From: UBA11540 sp003445125
GTDB lineage: Bacteria > Bacillota > Clostridia > Oscillospirales > Ruminococcaceae
NCBI GenBank assembly: GCA_937899435.1
Contig: CALBQG010000033.1
Location: forward strand, 1 to 11,851
Direction: 5' to 3'
DNA length: 11,851 nt
This document shows, piece after piece, positions 1 to 6,882 of this stretch; the first letter of the stretch is position 1; every line of letters starts with the position of its first letter. The notes beneath the pieces were generated by a model. The model saw only the letters and a list, made by a program, of their open reading frames with translations. It was not told the DNA's origin and made no database searches. Made by a program: the position numbers and the translations under genes.

Positions 1-1
1 C

Positions 2-2125
2 TTTATCTGCAAGCCCACCTTTGGCTCCACCCTGCTGATGGAAAAGCTCAAGACTTTGTTTGGACAGGAACGAAAAGCGGGCGGCGTGCTGGATGTGGAT
101 ACACAGACGGTCAGTACCATTACGGGCTATGCCCCCGGGTATCTTGACCGTGAAAACGAATTGATTGTGGGAATACAGACGGAAAAACCGCTTTGCCGCG
201 GTGTCAATCCCTTCGGAGGAATCCGCATGGCGCGGCAGGCGTGCGAAGCCTACGGGTATACCCTCAGCGAAAAAATTGAGGATGAGTTCCGGTATCGCAC
301 GACCCATAACGACGGGGTTTTCAGCGCGTATACCGAGGAAATGCGCGCGGCGCGCAAGAGCCATATCATCACAGGACTTCCCGATGCCTACGGCAGAGGA
401 CGCATTATCGGCGATTACCGCCGCGTGGCGCTCTACGGTGTCGATTGGCTGCTGGAAGAAAAAATGCGCGATAAAGCAAATCTGGCGGCAGGAAATTTCG
501 ATGTCGAACAAATCCGCACCGACGAAGAATTGTTTGAACAGATCAGCGGACTTAAAGACCTGAAGCGGATGGCGGCACTGTACGGATTTGATATCAGCCG
601 TCCCGCTCAGAATGCCCGTGAGGCGATTCAGTGGACCTATTTTGCTTATCTTGCCGCAATTAAGGAGCAAAACGGTGCAGCGATGTCATTGGGACGGGTA
701 AGTACGTTTTTTGATATTTATATTGAACGCGATTTCCGACGCGGGATTCTGACGGAATCCGAGGCACAGGAATTGATGGATGATTTTGTCATGAAACTGC
801 GGATGGCAAGACACCTGCGCACGCCGGAGTATAACGAACTGTTCGGCGGTGATCCGATGTGGATTACCGAAAGCGTCGGCGGCATGGGGGAGGACGGCAG
901 AACACTGGTGACCAAAAACAGCTTTCGTATGCTGAACACCCTGTACACCTTGGGATCATCTCCCGAACCGAATCTGACCGTTTTGTGGTCAAAAAAACTG
1001 CCGATTGCGTTTAAGGAATTTTGTGCGCAGGTTTCCTGCGACACCGACTCCATCCAATATGAAAACGACGACCTGATGCGCCCGATCTACGGCGACGACT
1101 ATGCCATTGCCTGCTGCGTTTCCGCGATGAAAATCGGCAAACAGATGCAGTTCTTCGGCGCACGGTGCAACCTGCCGAAACTGCTTTTGCTGGCGCTCAA
1201 CGGCGGTTTTGATGTCAGCAGCGGTCTGCATATCGGACCGCAGATGCCGGCGTTGAACGACGGACCTTTGCAATATGAAGAAGTGAAATCCCGCTTGGAC
1301 GGGTATATGGCTTGGCTGGCGCGGCTGTATGTCAATACCATGAATGTCATTCACTATATGCACGATAAGTATGCCTATGAAAAAATCCAGTTGGCATTGC
1401 ACGATACGGAAATTCACCGTTTTATGGCATTCGGCGTGGCGGGACTGTCGGTGATTGCCGATTCGCTCAGTGCGATTCGTTATGCTAAGGTTTATCCGCT
1501 GTGCACGGAGGATGGGTATATCACCGAGTTCAGAATTGAAGGCGATTTCCCGAAATTCGGCAATGACGACGACCGCGTGGACACGATTGCCGCAGAATTG
1601 ACTCATCGGATGATTGAAGAATTGCGCAAGACGCCGACATATCGTGGCGCAGAGCATACACTTTCGGTGCTGACAATCACCTCGAATGTCATGTACGGCA
1701 AAAATACCGCTGCGACACCCGATGGGCGAAAAGCGGGAGAACCGTTTGCACCGGGCGCCAATCCGATGCACAATCGGGAAGAAAACGGCGCGCTCGCGTC
1801 GCTCAATTCAGTGGCGAAGCTTTCTTATGACGATTGCCGCGACGGAATTTCCAATACGTTTTCGATCACGCCCGACACGCTCGGACGCACGAAAGAGGAA
1901 CGGGTGCAGCACCTGGTCAATGTGCTGGACGGCTATTTTTCAAAGAACGCCCACCATATCAATGTCAATGTGCTCAATCGGGAAATGCTTGTGAAAGCGT
2001 ACAACGACCCGGACGCTTATCCGAATCTGACCATTCGGGTTTCGGGATATGCGGTCAATTTCCACAAACTGTCCCGCGAACAGCAGCGAGAGGTCATCAG
2101 CCGTACCTTCCATGAGGTGATGTGA
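2..2125 (+). CDS. pflB: Pyruvate formate-lyase (formate C-acetyltransferase), 5' end missing
   Basis: Glycyl-radical enzyme that converts pyruvate and CoA to acetyl-CoA and formate in the anaerobic cytoplasm. The reading frame is open to the left edge, and residues before the first in-window ATG (position 38) still align with the PFL N-terminal region, so that ATG is internal and the true start lies upstream. Counting from position 38, the adjacent catalytic cysteines are C359-C360 in AIACCVSAM (codons 1112-1117), and the radical glycine is G670 in RVSGYAV (codon 2045-2047). The pair of adjacent cysteines separates true PFL from glycerol/diol dehydratase-type or choline-lyase-type glycyl-radical enzymes, which have a single one. 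LPDAYGRGRIIGDYRRVALYG is also strongly PFL-like. About 700 residues are visible against roughly 740-760 in the family, so only some tens of residues are missing. The stop codon touches the activase start, so the two are translationally coupled. Identification is very secure. Confidence 0.97.
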   Translation, partial: FICKPTFGSTLLMEKLKTLFGQERKAGGVLDVDTQTVSTITGYAPGYLDRENELIVGIQTEKPLCRGVNPFGGIRMARQACEAYGYTLSEKIEDEFRYRTTHNDGVFSAYTEEMRAARKSHIITGLPDAYGRGRIIGDYRRVALYGVDWLLEEKMRDKANLAAGNFDVEQIRTDEELFEQISGLKDLKRMAALYGFDISRPAQNAREAIQWTYFAYLAAIKEQNGAAMSLGRVSTFFDIYIERDFRRGILTESEAQELMDDFVMKLRMARHLRTPEYNELFGGDPMWITESVGGMGEDGRTLVTKNSFRMLNTLYTLGSSPEPNLTVLWSKKLPIAFKEFCAQVSCDTDSIQYENDDLMRPIYGDDYAIACCVSAMKIGKQMQFFGARCNLPKLLLLALNGGFDVSSGLHIGPQMPALNDGPLQYEEVKSRLDGYMAWLARLYVNTMNVIHYMHDKYAYEKIQLALHDTEIHRFMAFGVAGLSVIADSLSAIRYAKVYPLCTEDGYITEFRIEGDFPKFGNDDDRVDTIAAELTHRMIEELRKTPTYRGAEHTLSVLTITSNVMYGKNTAATPDGRKAGEPFAPGANPMHNREENGALASLNSVAKLSYDDCRDGISNTFSITPDTLGRTKEERVQHLVNVLDGYFSKNAHHINVNVLNREMLVKAYNDPDAYPNLTIRVSGYAVNFHKLSREQQREVISRTFHEVM

Positions 2126-2886
2126 TGAAAAATGAAATCGTCGGCCGCGTGCGTTCGCTGCAATCGTTCGGTACACTTGACGGTCCCGGTGTGCGGTTTG
2201 TGGTGTTTGCTCAGGGATGCCCTCTGCGGTGCGCTTGCTGTCATAATCCCGAAACGTGGGATCCGAAGGGCGGGAAAGAGTACACTGCGCGGGAGCTTGC
2301 CGACAAAATCGCGCGGTATAAAAGTTATTTCGGATCAAACGGCGGGATTACGCTTTCGGGCGGAGAACCGTTGATGCAGCCGGAGTTCGCCGCAGAGCTG
2401 TTTCGCCTTTGTCACGAACGGGGAATACACACCTGCCTGGATACTTCGGGGAGCCTATGGGGAGAAGCGACAAAACGCGTGCTGGAGGTAACGGACTATT
2501 GCCTGTTGGACATAAAGTACACCTCCGAAAAACAATATCTCGAATATGTCGGATGCGAAATGGAAAAGCCGATGCAATTTCTGGAGCAGTTGAACCGACG
2601 GGGGATTCCGACAAGAATCCGTCAGGTGCTCATCCGCGGTCTCAATGACAGTGAAGAAAGCATTCGTGCGCTGGCACGGTTGGTTGCACCCTTTTCCTGC
2701 GTCGAAGAAACGGAGTTTTTGCCTTTCCGCACACTGTGCCTGGAAAAATATGAACAGATGAATCTGACGTTTCGGCTGGCAGATACCAAGGACACCACCA
2801 TGCGGGAAGTCACAGAAGCCAAAGAAATTTTCAACCGGGAGATGAACAGACTTGTCGGTACAGCATCCGATTCCGCCGCTGTTTAA
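2125..2886 (+). CDS. pflA: Pyruvate formate-lyase activating enzyme (radical SAM)
   Basis: Radical S-adenosylmethionine enzyme that abstracts hydrogen from the PFL glycine to form the glycyl radical. Numbered from the ATG at 2125, the [4Fe-4S]-binding CxxxCxxC motif is C32-C36-C39 in GCPLRCACCHNPETWD, and the SAM-binding GGE motif is near residues 79-81 (LSGGEPLMQPEF). Length is about 253 residues, normal for PflA (about 245-265), with no extra ferredoxin domain, as expected for a PFL activase rather than a dehydratase activase. A GTG at 2122 lies directly before the ATG and could also be used. The ribosome binding site GAGGTGA (2114-2120) sits inside the end of pflB. The ATG overlaps the pflB stop by one base, so translation is probably coupled. 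The end of this gene overlaps the next gene by 35 bases. Confidence 0.96.
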   Translation: MKNEIVGRVRSLQSFGTLDGPGVRFVVFAQGCPLRCACCHNPETWDPKGGKEYTARELADKIARYKSYFGSNGGITLSGGEPLMQPEFAAELFRLCHERGIHTCLDTSGSLWGEATKRVLEVTDYCLLDIKYTSEKQYLEYVGCEMEKPMQFLEQLNRRGIPTRIRQVLIRGLNDSEESIRALARLVAPFSCVEETEFLPFRTLCLEKYEQMNLTFRLADTKDTTMREVTEAKEIFNREMNRLVGTASDSAAV

Positions 2887-3346
2887 TGCGGATTCCGAAA
2901 TTTTGATTCTCGGGAGCTTTCCTTCGGTGAAATCACGGGAAACGGGATTTTTCTACGGTCATCCTCAAAACCGCTTCTGGAAGGTGCTGGCAACTCTCTG
3001 CGGGGAACCTTTGCCGCAAACGGTTGAGGAGAAAAAGAATTTGGTATTGCGCCATCGGCTTGCGCTGTGGGACGTGATTGCTTCCTGTGAAATCGAAGGC
3101 TCTTCCGACAGTTCCATACACGATGTGGTGCCGAACGACCTGCTTCCGATGTTGGAAAACAGTCGGATACAACGCATTTTTGTCAATGGAACCACTGCTG
3201 CAAAGTTGTATCAACGGTTTCTGTTTCCGACAGTGAAAATCCCTGCGGTCACTCTGCCGTCCACCAGTCCCGCGAATGCTTCGTGGTCGTTGGAACGGTT
3301 GTGCGAGACATGGGGAACAGCATTGAAAATACGCAAAAACGGTTAG
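2852..3346 (+). CDS. DNA-deoxyinosine (hypoxanthine) glycosylase, UDG superfamily
   Basis: Predicted monofunctional DNA glycosylase that removes deaminated bases, chiefly hypoxanthine from deamination of adenine, to begin base-excision repair. The 164-residue protein has the UDG-superfamily layout: ILGSFPS at 18-25, FYGHPQNRFW at 34-43, ALWDVIASC at 71-79, FVNG at 110-113, and STSPANA at 137-143. The HPQN motif carries N40, matching the position of the catalytic Asn reported for the Methanosarcina barkeri family-6 enzyme. The start is TTG: the same frame has a TGA at 2843-2845, so no earlier start is possible, and GGGAG (2837-2841) precedes it by 10 bases. It lies 35 bases inside pflA, so it is cotranscribed with the pfl genes. 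No link to PFL chemistry is known, and the pairing may be chance. A general mismatch-specific uracil glycosylase is the alternative. Confidence 0.85.
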   Translation: MSVQHPIPPLFNADSEILILGSFPSVKSRETGFFYGHPQNRFWKVLATLCGEPLPQTVEEKKNLVLRHRLALWDVIASCEIEGSSDSSIHDVVPNDLLPMLENSRIQRIFVNGTTAAKLYQRFLFPTVKIPAVTLPSTSPANASWSLERLCETWGTALKIRKNG

Positions 3347-3366
3347 TTTTCAGTCAAATACAGACC

Positions 3367-3395
3367 TTGAAACGCCTTTTGTTCTGTGATAAGAT
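3367..3395 (+). promoter_or_regulatory. rhaB promoter, extended -10
   Basis: The -35 box TTGAAA (3367-3372) is followed, after exactly 17 bases, by the -10 box TAAGAT (3390-3395), preceded by the extended -10 element TGA (3387-3389). Transcription would begin near 3401-3403, giving a leader of only about 22-24 bases before the rhaB ATG. The whole promoter sits in the left arm and loop of the large inverted repeat described separately. Box matches are seen directly; activity is inferred. Confidence 0.7.
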
Positions 3396-3396
3396 G

Positions 3397-3425
3397 AAAG
3401 TATCATAGAACAGGAGGCGTTTCAA
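3397..3425 (-). promoter_or_regulatory. Possible mirror-image antisense promoter
   Basis: Because the inverted repeat contains the -35 box, the opposite strand also reads TTGAAA (3425 to 3420), then 17 bases, then TACTTT (3402 to 3397), with TGA directly before it as an extended -10 element. The -10 hexamer is poor (3 of 6 consensus bases), so this may only be a by-product of the symmetry. If active, it would produce RNA antisense to the end of the deoxyinosine glycosylase gene. Confidence 0.25.
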
Positions 3426-4759
3426 TGTTTCATCTTGCCATCGACATCGGCGCATCCGGCGGTCGTCACCTGCTCGGATGGATGGAAAACGGGAAGTTGC
3501 ACACCGAGGAAATCTATCGCTTTGAAAACGGTATCGTTTCTCAGGAAGGGCACCTCTGTTGGAATACGGAAGCCCTCACGGAACAGGTGCTGTGCGGACT
3601 GAGCGAGGCGAAAAAGATCGGAAAGATCCCGACCACCGTCGCCATTGATACCTGGGGCGTGGATTATGTCCTGCTTGACGCGCTGGGGCGGGAGCTGAAA
3701 CCGACCTATGCCTACCGTGACGGTCGAACGCTCGGCGTGCCGGAAAAATTTCCGCTGTCTCCGCAGGAGCTTTTCCGTCATACGGGAATCCAGACGCAAA
3801 ACTTCAATACGGTGTATCAACTGTATTGCGACGCGCAGAACGGGCGTCTGAAAAAGGCAAAACACTTTCTGATGATTCCGGATTATCTCTCCTACCGTCT
3901 GACGGGAAAAATGGTCAATGAATATACCAATGCCACCACGACGGGAATGGTTTCGGCGCAAACGGGCACGTGGGACAAAGAAATCCTTGAAAAGCTCTCC
4001 GCAGATCCGTCTGTGTTTCTGCCGTTGACGATGCCGTCTCAGCCGATCGGCGAGTTTGATCAGGCTGTTCGGGAAAGAGTCGGATATTCCGCACTGGTGT
4101 TGACCGCGCCGAGCCACGATACTGCGTCGGCAGTGGCGGGATGTGCGCTTGCGGAAAATGGCGTGTACATTTCCTCGGGTACATGGAGCCTGATCGGCAC
4201 CGAAAACCGTGTGCCGATTCTCACAGAGGCGGCACAGAAGGCGAATTTCACCAACGAGGGCGGCGTTGAAAAGCGCTACCGCTTTTTGAAAAATATCATG
4301 GGAATGTGGCTTTTTCAGAATATCCGGAAAAACCTGGACAAGCGTGTAACCTATGATGAAATGATGCACATAGCGATGGAAAGCAGCTATGAAAAAACGG
4401 TCGATCCGAACGATCCTGCGTTTTCTGCGCCGGAAAATATGATCGACGCCATTCGTGAACGGTTAGGCGAACCCGATCTTCCGATCGGAGATGTACTGAA
4501 GTGTGTGTACCTTTCTTTGGCACATTCGTATCGCCGTGCAGTTTCGGAAATCGAGAACATCTGCCAAAAACAGGTTTCCGAGATTCTGATCGTCGGCGGA
4601 GGAAGCAAGGATAAGTATCTGAATACACTGACGTCCAAGATCACAGGCAAACCCGTGCGCACCGGACTGACCGAAGCAACGGCAAGCGGAAATCTTTTGT
4701 CTCAGATCATGTATGAACAACGGATTTCTTTGGAAGAAGCAAGAAAATTGATTGGATAA
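3425..4759 (+). CDS. rhaB: Rhamnulokinase (FGGY family)
   Basis: Phosphorylates L-rhamnulose with ATP to L-rhamnulose 1-phosphate, the second step of L-rhamnose breakdown, in the cytoplasm. The N-terminal FGGY/actin-fold signature is IDIGASGGR at residues 6-14. IDTWGVDYVLLD and AYRDGRT follow, and ATTTGMV lies in the sugar-binding half. The likely catalytic base is D232 in SHDTASAV, then SSGTWSLIG and NEGGVEKRYRFLKNIMGMWL. The C-terminal ATP-binding glycines are G391-G393 in IVGGGSKDKYLN. At 444 residues it is shorter than the E. coli enzyme (489), ending soon after the last conserved helix, but no core motif is missing. It is the first gene of a rhaB-rhaA-rhaD operon, which fixes its substrate more firmly than the FGGY fold alone. 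Its ribosome site lies in the right arm of the long inverted repeat. Confidence 0.95.
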   Translation: MFHLAIDIGASGGRHLLGWMENGKLHTEEIYRFENGIVSQEGHLCWNTEALTEQVLCGLSEAKKIGKIPTTVAIDTWGVDYVLLDALGRELKPTYAYRDGRTLGVPEKFPLSPQELFRHTGIQTQNFNTVYQLYCDAQNGRLKKAKHFLMIPDYLSYRLTGKMVNEYTNATTTGMVSAQTGTWDKEILEKLSADPSVFLPLTMPSQPIGEFDQAVRERVGYSALVLTAPSHDTASAVAGCALAENGVYISSGTWSLIGTENRVPILTEAAQKANFTNEGGVEKRYRFLKNIMGMWLFQNIRKNLDKRVTYDEMMHIAMESSYEKTVDPNDPAFSAPENMIDAIRERLGEPDLPIGDVLKCVYLSLAHSYRRAVSEIENICQKQVSEILIVGGGSKDKYLNTLTSKITGKPVRTGLTEATASGNLLSQIMYEQRISLEEARKLIG

Positions 4760-4773
4760 AGGAGAAAAACGGA

Positions 4774-6012
4774 ATGACGCGTTTTGATTATGCAAAGGAA
4801 ACCTATCAAAATTTCGGCGTGGATGCCGAAAAAGCATTGGAAAAGCTGTCCGATGTCTGCGTGTCGGTGCATTGCTGGCAGGGAGACGATGTGACCGGTT
4901 TTGACAGCCGCGAGGCTTTGACCGGCGGTATTCAGGCAACCGGAAACTATCCCGGAAAAGCAACGACGCCCGAAGAACTGATGGCAGATCTGGATCGTGC
5001 GTTTTCGCTGATTCCAGGAAAGAAAAAGCTCAACCTTCATGCAAGCTATGCGATTTTTGACGGTGACCCTGTGCCGCGAAACGAAATTCAGCCCTGCCAT
5101 TTTGAAAAATGGGTGCAGTTTGCAAAGGAAAGAAAAATCGGTCTGGATTTCAACCCGACGTTCTTCTCCCACCCGATGGTGAAGGACAATCTGACGCTGT
5201 CCTCCCCGGACGAAACCGTCAGACGGTATTGGGTGGAGCACGGCAAAGCGTGCATGAAGATTGCGTCTTATTTTGCCGAGGAAACAGGCGTTCCCAGCGT
5301 CATCAACTTCTGGATTCCCGACGGGTATAAAGACGTTCCCGCAGATCGCATCGGACCGCGCGCCCGTTTCAAACAATCGCTGGATGAAATCCTGGCAGTG
5401 CCGTACGACAAAGAGAAAGTTTATGTGACGTTGGAATCGAAGGTTTTCGGTATCGGTCTGGAGAGCTATACGGTCGGCTCTGCGGAGTTCTGCCTGTCCT
5501 ATGCCGCCAACAAGGGCATTACTCCGTTGATGGATAACGGACACTATCATCCGACCGAAGTGGTTTCCGACAAGATTTCCTCTTTGCTGTTGTTCAATAA
5601 AAAGATTGCCCTGCACATTACGCGCCCCGTTCGCTGGGATTCCGATCATGTGGTGCTGTTCGACGACGAGACACGGGAGATTGCCCGCGAGATCGTGCGC
5701 TGCGACGCGTTGGATCGGGTGTTCATTGCTACGGACTATTTCGACGCTTCGATCAACCGTATTGCCGCTTGGGTAGTCGGTGTGCGCAATGTGCAGAAGG
5801 CACTTCTGTTTGCACTTCTGCAGCCCAACGAGAAACTTAAAGAAATGCAGGACAACAATCAGATGACAGAACTGATGGTTTGCCAGGAAGCATTGAAAAC
5901 CGCACCGTTCGGAGATGTTTGGGAAGAATATCTTCGCCGTCAGCAGCTGTCAAACGATTTCCTGCCCGATATTCACGCTTATGAAAAAAAGATTTTGGAG
6001 GAACGCAGATGA
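4774..6012 (+). CDS. rhaA: L-rhamnose isomerase
   Basis: Interconverts L-rhamnose and L-rhamnulose, the first step of the pathway, using divalent metal ions. At 412 residues it matches the family (E. coli 419) along its whole length. Early motifs are SVHCWQGDDVTGF and GGIQATGNYPGKA. Metal and catalytic residues correspond to the E. coli set with a constant offset of 13: E221 (LESKVFGIG), D254 and H257 (MDNGHYHPTEV), H281, D289 and D291 (RPVRWDSDHVV), and D321 (ATDYFDASINR). The ATG is preceded by AAGGAG (4759-4764) with a 9-base spacer, and the gap from rhaB is 14 bases. Its last four bases overlap the rhaD start (ATGA), indicating coupled translation. Confidence 0.98.
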   Translation: MTRFDYAKETYQNFGVDAEKALEKLSDVCVSVHCWQGDDVTGFDSREALTGGIQATGNYPGKATTPEELMADLDRAFSLIPGKKKLNLHASYAIFDGDPVPRNEIQPCHFEKWVQFAKERKIGLDFNPTFFSHPMVKDNLTLSSPDETVRRYWVEHGKACMKIASYFAEETGVPSVINFWIPDGYKDVPADRIGPRARFKQSLDEILAVPYDKEKVYVTLESKVFGIGLESYTVGSAEFCLSYAANKGITPLMDNGHYHPTEVVSDKISSLLLFNKKIALHITRPVRWDSDHVVLFDDETREIAREIVRCDALDRVFIATDYFDASINRIAAWVVGVRNVQKALLFALLQPNEKLKEMQDNNQMTELMVCQEALKTAPFGDVWEEYLRRQQLSNDFLPDIHAYEKKILEERR

Positions 6013-6824
6013 AAGACATTCTGACTGCCCCTTTTTTGACAGAAATGCGGCAAACGACCGCGAATATGTATCGTCTCGGCTGGGACGAGCGCAACGGCGG
6101 AAATATCAGCTATATGCTGGATGAACAAGAGGTCGGGGAATACCTTGATCTTTCCCGCGTCATCCGCACGATCCCCATGGGCTTCGAGGCAAAACCTCTG
6201 GTCGGAAAGATTTTCATCGTAACCGGTACGGGAAAATATTTCAAGAATGTAGACGGCGATCCCGAAACCAATCTAGGAATCATCCGTATTGCCAAAGACG
6301 GAACCACGGCGGAACTGTTGTGGGGTTATAAAGACGGGGGAAGATTCACCTCAGAGCTTCCATCGCATCTGATGAGCCACATGGCACGGCTTTCCGTCGA
6401 TCCCAAGAACCGCATTGTGATGCACTGCCATCCCACCTATACGTTGGCAATGAATTATGTCCATGAACTGGACGAACGGAAATTCACGCATACCCTTTGG
6501 GAAATGTGCACCGAATGTATCGTGGTGTTCCCGGACGGCGTCGGTGTGCTTCCGTGGATGCTGTGCGGCACAAATTCCATCGGTGAAGCGACGGCGGAAA
6601 AAATGAAGCAATTCCGTTTGGTGGTTTGGGGAATGCACGGAATCTACGGTGCGGGAAAGACCATGGATGAGACCTTCGGCTTGATCGAAACCGTGGAAAA
6701 GGCGGCGCAGATCTATATGCTGACTGCACATCTTCCGCGCGTAAATACCATTCTCGACAGCCAGATGAAAGAACTGGCGGAATTTTTCAAGGTGGACTAT
6801 CGCAAGGATTTTCTGAATCTGTAA
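6009..6824 (+). CDS. rhaD: Rhamnulose-1-phosphate aldolase (class II)
   Basis: Cleaves L-rhamnulose 1-phosphate into dihydroxyacetone phosphate and L-lactaldehyde; a zinc-dependent class II aldolase of the AraD/FucA fold. The 271-residue length equals the family norm (E. coli 274). The catalytic glutamate is E116 in TSELPSHL. The zinc ligands are H139 and H141 (VMHCHPT) and H210 (WGMHGIYGAG). GWDERNGGN near residues 24-32 and FPDGVGVLPWM further mark RhaD rather than fuculose-phosphate aldolase. The ATG overlaps the rhaA stop (ATGA) and follows GGAGG (5997-6001) with a 7-base spacer. It is the last gene of the operon, followed after three bases by a strong terminator. L-lactaldehyde reductase, needed to dispose of the second product anaerobically, is not in the window. 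Confidence 0.97.
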   Translation: MKDILTAPFLTEMRQTTANMYRLGWDERNGGNISYMLDEQEVGEYLDLSRVIRTIPMGFEAKPLVGKIFIVTGTGKYFKNVDGDPETNLGIIRIAKDGTTAELLWGYKDGGRFTSELPSHLMSHMARLSVDPKNRIVMHCHPTYTLAMNYVHELDERKFTHTLWEMCTECIVVFPDGVGVLPWMLCGTNSIGEATAEKMKQFRLVVWGMHGIYGAGKTMDETFGLIETVEKAAQIYMLTAHLPRVNTILDSQMKELAEFFKVDYRKDFLNL

Positions 6825-6827
6825 AGT

Positions 6828-6873
6828 AAAACGCTGCGCGCCCGAACCGTTCGGTTCGGGCGCGCAGCGTTTT
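6828..6873. terminator. Bidirectional rho-independent terminator after rhaD
   Basis: A perfect 22-bp inverted repeat, 6828-6849 with 6852-6873 (GC-rich core, very tight loop around 6850-6851), begins three bases after the rhaD stop. On the plus strand the stem runs into five T (6870-6874). On the minus strand it ends in four T, so it can also end the XRE gene, whose stop is at 6883. It separates the rhamnose operon from the region to its right. Confidence 0.92.
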
Positions 6874-6882
6874 TATGAAAGG

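Larger units (their letters stand above)
3367..3425 (+). repeat. 25-nt inverted repeat from -35 box to rhaB start codon
   Basis: The left arm 3367-3391 pairs with the right arm 3401-3425 around a 9-base loop (3392-3400, AGATGAAAG). In DNA 22 of 25 positions are complementary. The other three (T3378/G3414, T3379/G3413, G3386/T3406) become G-U wobbles in plus-strand RNA, so the RNA stem has no break. The right arm holds the rhaB ribosome binding site AGGAGG (3412-3417, 7 bases before the ATG) and ends on the A of the ATG. The left arm holds the -35 box and the start of the -10 box. No run of U follows the stem, so it does not resemble an intrinsic terminator. It could act in RNA to hide the ribosome site in read-through transcripts, or in DNA as a paired operator. 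Confidence 0.9.

Noticed and set aside
38..40. ATG at 38 as the start of pyruvate formate-lyase
   Set aside because: The frame stays open to the left edge, and the residues encoded at 2-37 continue the PFL alignment, so the gene is simply cut by the window.
989..1771. Antisense open frame of 260 codons opposite pflB
   Set aside because: Translation is rich in His, Arg and Ile without domain structure, as expected for the antisense of a well-conserved gene.
3367..3384. Catabolite-response (cre) site in the left arm, from TTGAAACG
   Set aside because: The first half resembles cre, but the matching CA end is absent at the required distance.
3422..4369. Long antisense open frame of 315 codons opposite rhaB
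   Set aside because: No recognisable motif and it mirrors the codon pattern of rhaB, whose motifs are unambiguous; a shadow frame.
4702..5649. Long antisense open frame of 315 codons opposite rhaA
   Set aside because: Same reason: rhaA is certain over this stretch, and the antisense translation has no domain features or ribosome site.
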